From Candidatus Njordarchaeum guaymasense (GTDB lineage Archaea; Asgardarchaeota; Njordarchaeia; Njordarchaeales; Njordarchaeaceae), in the NCBI GenBank assembly GCA_030587605.1, contig JAUQYT010000078.1:1-7055 (forward strand): a DNA stretch of 7,055 bases, read 5' to 3'. A program made the position numbers and the translations under genes. The notes beneath the pieces are model-generated. The model was not told the DNA's origin. It did no database searches and saw only the letters and a program-made list of their open reading frames with translations. Shown here piece after piece: positions 4,942-7,055 of the stretch (positions are counted from its first letter, which is position 1; every line of letters starts with the position of its first letter).

Positions 4942-6342
4942 ATGGATAGGAGAAAGAAACCAAATGTTGTTCCGCGAGCTTTGTCCGAAAATGAGATCAT
5001 TTCTCTCCTAAGCGATATTACCACCGAGGAGATAAATGAAGCACGACGTACATCAATAGTCCCATTATATGAAACCATTTTCTTCGAAGGGGACCCAGGC
5101 GGAGCAGTACTTAGGGACATAAATGGAGTAGAGTACCTCGATTGCACATCGCAGGCTTGGACACTTAACGTAGGCCCAGCCAACCCCGACGTTGTCTACA
5201 GCGCATATGTGCAAGCCTCAAGGTTGAACCACGTTCGCTATGGCTATCCCACGATCCCGAGAATAAAACTGCTCAATAAACTTGCCAAGATCGCTCCAGG
5301 CGAATTGAAAAAAGTGTGCTTGAACGCACAAGGCGGCTCATACGCCGTTGAAGCAGCAATAAAACTTGCGATGGTTAACAAACCCGGTCCACCTTTGTTC
5401 GTGACATTCCTAAGAGGTTACCAAGGAAGCACACTAGCAACGCTTGGTGCGAGCGCTTTCATACGGGAAGGAATCAGGTTCCCTGGATTTGGTCTAGAAC
5501 ACTTCGTTAAGGCGCCTTACCCCTACTGTTATAGATGCGCGTACGGTGAGGAGAATGCTGATAAATGCAATTCGGAGTGCCTGGCGACTCTTGAACAGTT
5601 GATTGATCGAGGAGTAAATGTTCCAGTTACCGGGATGATAGTTGAGCCGATGCAGGGACCAGGCGGGCAGGTGCCTGCTCCCAAGAGGTTCCTTGAAGGT
5701 CTTAGGAAGATATGCAACGACCGGAAGATAATGCTAATCTTTGATGAGGCTCAGACGGGTTTTGGAAGGATAGGAAAATGGTTTGCGGCAGAGTACTACG
5801 GTGTGATGCCCGATGTAATCTGTTTCACCAAAGCGCTTGGTGGTGGATTCCCAATAGGTGGGATACTTGCAAATCGGAAACTCAAACAGACGTTCATGAC
5901 GCCAGGTGAAGAACACTCAACCTTCGGTTCAAACCCAGTCTCCTTTGCAGCCGCGCTAGTAACTCTTCAAGTTATTGAGAAGCTGAACCTAATGAAGAAC
6001 GCCACAGAACAAGGAGCCTACTTCACCAAGAGGATCAGAGAGGAGTTGATGGAGAAGTATCCGATCATCGGGGACGTCAGAGGACCAGGTTTGTTCATTG
6101 GAATGGAGATGGTTAAAGACCGTAAGACGAAGGAGCCTGCTACTGCGGAAGCTAATGCGATAGTTGGAGAGGCATTCAAGAGACACGTCATATTCGACTT
6201 GAGTATGGTTGACACGACTGCCAAGGGCGAAATGATCAGGAACGTGCTGAAATTTAAGCCACCTCTTGTCATCACAAGAGAACAAGTGGATCACGCTATA
6301 GACATCCTAGAAGAGTCAATCAAAGCAGTGACAAAAAAGTAG
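4942..6342 (+). CDS. Class III PLP aminotransferase (ornithine/4-aminobutyrate type) with four-cysteine insert
   Basis: The protein has 466 residues, in the normal range for class III aminotransferases. Asp268 in LIFDEAQTGFGR binds the PLP nitrogen, Lys297 in FTKALGGGFPIGG is the Schiff-base lysine, and Thr327 in HSTFGSNP should reach the phosphate of the partner subunit in a dimer. The phosphate loop reads AQGGSYAVEAAIKLA (129-143) where most relatives have SGSEA, so a tyrosine replaces the usual glutamate. Residues 196-213 hold four cysteines spaced CxxC-x9-CxxxC; I recall similar inserts in some archaeal and thermophile members, perhaps binding a metal or forming disulfides. The reaction is transfer of an amino group, probably from an omega-amino acid or a basic amino acid, to a 2-oxo acid; some relatives act as racemases or decarboxylases, so substrate is left open. 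It follows the AIR-synthase-like gene by 138 bases and probably has its own promoter. Confidence 0.92.
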   Translation: MDRRKKPNVVPRALSENEIISLLSDITTEEINEARRTSIVPLYETIFFEGDPGGAVLRDINGVEYLDCTSQAWTLNVGPANPDVVYSAYVQASRLNHVRYGYPTIPRIKLLNKLAKIAPGELKKVCLNAQGGSYAVEAAIKLAMVNKPGPPLFVTFLRGYQGSTLATLGASAFIREGIRFPGFGLEHFVKAPYPYCYRCAYGEENADKCNSECLATLEQLIDRGVNVPVTGMIVEPMQGPGGQVPAPKRFLEGLRKICNDRKIMLIFDEAQTGFGRIGKWFAAEYYGVMPDVICFTKALGGGFPIGGILANRKLKQTFMTPGEEHSTFGSNPVSFAAALVTLQVIEKLNLMKNATEQGAYFTKRIREELMEKYPIIGDVRGPGLFIGMEMVKDRKTKEPATAEANAIVGEAFKRHVIFDLSMVDTTAKGEMIRNVLKFKPPLVITREQVDHAIDILEESIKAVTKK

Positions 6343-6362
6343 AAATCGGCTCAGTATGATTT

Positions 6363-6376
6363 GAAGAAAAAAGCAG
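6363..6376 (-). terminator. T-rich terminator of the leftward AOR-family gene
   Basis: On the reverse strand CTGCTTTTTTCTTC follows the AOR stop codon by about 50 bases and carries six consecutive T. On that strand it comes just after the G/C-rich hairpin shared with the opposite terminator. Archaeal termination commonly uses such oligo-T runs. Confidence 0.45.
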
Positions 6377-6378
6377 AA

Positions 6379-6415
6379 AGGGGGTGGGACTGCCCCTGAC
6401 GCTCCTTCTTTTTTT
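6379..6415 (+). terminator. Hairpin plus T-run terminator of the class III aminotransferase
   Basis: AGGGG (6379-6383) can pair with CCCCT (6393-6397) around a nine-base loop, followed by a pyrimidine-rich stretch ending in seven T (6409-6415). It lies between convergent genes, 36 bases after the aminotransferase stop. The stem is short, so the T-run is the stronger part of the call. Confidence 0.5.
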
Positions 6416-6428
6416 GTTCAAGAATCGG

Positions 6429-7055
6429 TCAGTGTAGTCTTTTCAAAGCTTTGTCAACATCACTCAAGCCAAGTTTCTTGAGGATTTCCGACTTTGGTAT
6501 TCCGTTTCTGTCCCAGCCGACCGCCCGATAGTATCTTCTCTTTTCCTTCTCAAACTTTATTTTGTTAACGGTTTTATCCTTGTATGGCCCGGAGGGTAGG
6601 AGTTCATAGAATCTCGGTGGATTGTCATCGTGGAGTTTCGTGTTCCACTTCACGTCTGGGCCGCCCAATAAGAGTAATGCCCTCTGCATTTCAAGTATTC
6701 TCAAACCTTTTGTCCTAACCCATTCTCCTTTTGTTAATCGCTTGCCTGTAACTGCCTTGTAGAAGTTTAGTATTAGGTTGCTTGATATGCCGAAAGCGTT
6801 AAACATGCAGTATATTCCTGAATCCATGAAAATCGTCATCAGCTCGCTTTCATCGCCTAGCGGAAGACCAGCCGTGGATGTGTGGTCTCCGCCTTGCACT
6901 GAGCACGCGTAAGAAATAATTCCCGGATAGTCTTTTCCGCTGCGAATCCCGTGAGCGCCGATGCTTATGCCCTTTGACTGTACCGCGTAGGGCAGCAATT
7001 CCTTTTTCTTCATTTCTCCAATCTTCAGAGCCGCGCGATATGTTCCTTCAGCTAA
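6429..7055 (-). CDS. Aldehyde:ferredoxin oxidoreductase (AOR) family tungstoenzyme, C-terminal third only
   Basis: The reverse strand is open from the right edge to a TGA, giving the last 208 residues of a protein usually about 600 long. The visible part starts LAEGTYRAALKIGE, a typical AOR helix, and continues with ACSVQGGDHTSTAG, which corresponds to the pterin-binding segment of the third domain. Cys83 of the visible part, in FMDSGIYCMFN, aligns with the DxxxxC motif that supplies the fourth cysteine to the 4Fe-4S cluster in Pyrococcus AOR; the CxxCxxxC part is beyond the window. The end (PPRFYELLPSGPYKDKTV, then RAVGWDRNGIP) is the standard family tail. Members oxidise aldehydes to carboxylic acids with a tungsten bis-pterin site and pass electrons to ferredoxin in the cytosol. 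The subfamily (AOR, FOR, GAPOR, WOR-type or BamB-like) cannot be told. An internal ATG at 7013 is not the true start. The gene converges on the aminotransferase. Confidence 0.9.
   Translation of the reverse strand, partial: LAEGTYRAALKIGEMKKKELLPYAVQSKGISIGAHGIRSGKDYPGIISYACSVQGGDHTSTAGLPLGDESELMTIFMDSGIYCMFNAFGISSNLILNFYKAVTGKRLTKGEWVRTKGLRILEMQRALLLLGGPDVKWNTKLHDDNPPRFYELLPSGPYKDKTVNKIKFEKEKRRYYRAVGWDRNGIPKSEILKKLGLSDVDKALKRLH

Noticed and set aside
4821..5183. A 120-codon leftward ORF covering the spacer and the start of the class III aminotransferase.
   Set aside because: It lies largely antisense to a well-supported gene, has no recognisable domain or start signal, and its composition is that of a complement of the real gene.
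5989..6294. Leftward ORFs of 85 and 101 codons.
   Set aside because: They are antisense to the C-terminal part of the class III aminotransferase and have no independent support.
6429..7013. A complete 194-residue protein starting at the ATG at 7013.
   Set aside because: The frame stays open to the window edge and the extra upstream residues match the AOR family, so this is an internal methionine of a partial gene.

Overview
This is most likely a piece of an archaeal chromosome. The gene set (a TldD/TldE pair, a HypE-like ATP-binding paralogue, a class III aminotransferase with a four-cysteine insert, and an aldehyde:ferredoxin oxidoreductase-type tungstoenzyme) is typical of anaerobic, peptide- or amino-acid-using archaea. 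TATA-like boxes lie in the spacers that precede genes, and strong Shine-Dalgarno matches (AGGAGG, GGTGA) sit before several starts. The lineage cannot be fixed from the sequence; a Bathyarchaeia- or Thermoproteota-like anaerobe is a guess.

Layout from left to right. The left edge cuts a leftward class V (AGXT-type) aminotransferase that keeps its N-terminal 220 residues, including the PLP lysine. A 114-base spacer with a near-palindrome separates it from a leftward, translationally coupled tldD-tldE pair. A divergent spacer of about 210 bases follows, with TATA-like boxes facing both ways and a possible 29-codon leader ORF. Then come two rightward genes: an AIR-synthase/HypE-like protein and a class III PLP aminotransferase. 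The aminotransferase converges on the C-terminal third of an AOR-family oxidoreductase, which runs off the right edge. The 86-base convergent spacer has T-rich termination signals on both strands.

The genes fit a loose theme of peptide and amino-acid turnover. TldD/TldE would cut peptides, the two aminotransferases would convert amino acids to oxo-acids (or the reverse), and the AOR-type enzyme would oxidise aldehydes derived from them with ferredoxin as acceptor. This is inference from family roles; apart from the tldD-tldE coupling, nothing proves the genes act together. No mobile element, CRISPR array, tRNA or rRNA was seen. No clear new system is evident. The items most worth following are the HypE-like protein without the HypE cysteine tail, the small ORF whose stop overlaps that gene's start, and the unknown peptide substrate of TldD/TldE.
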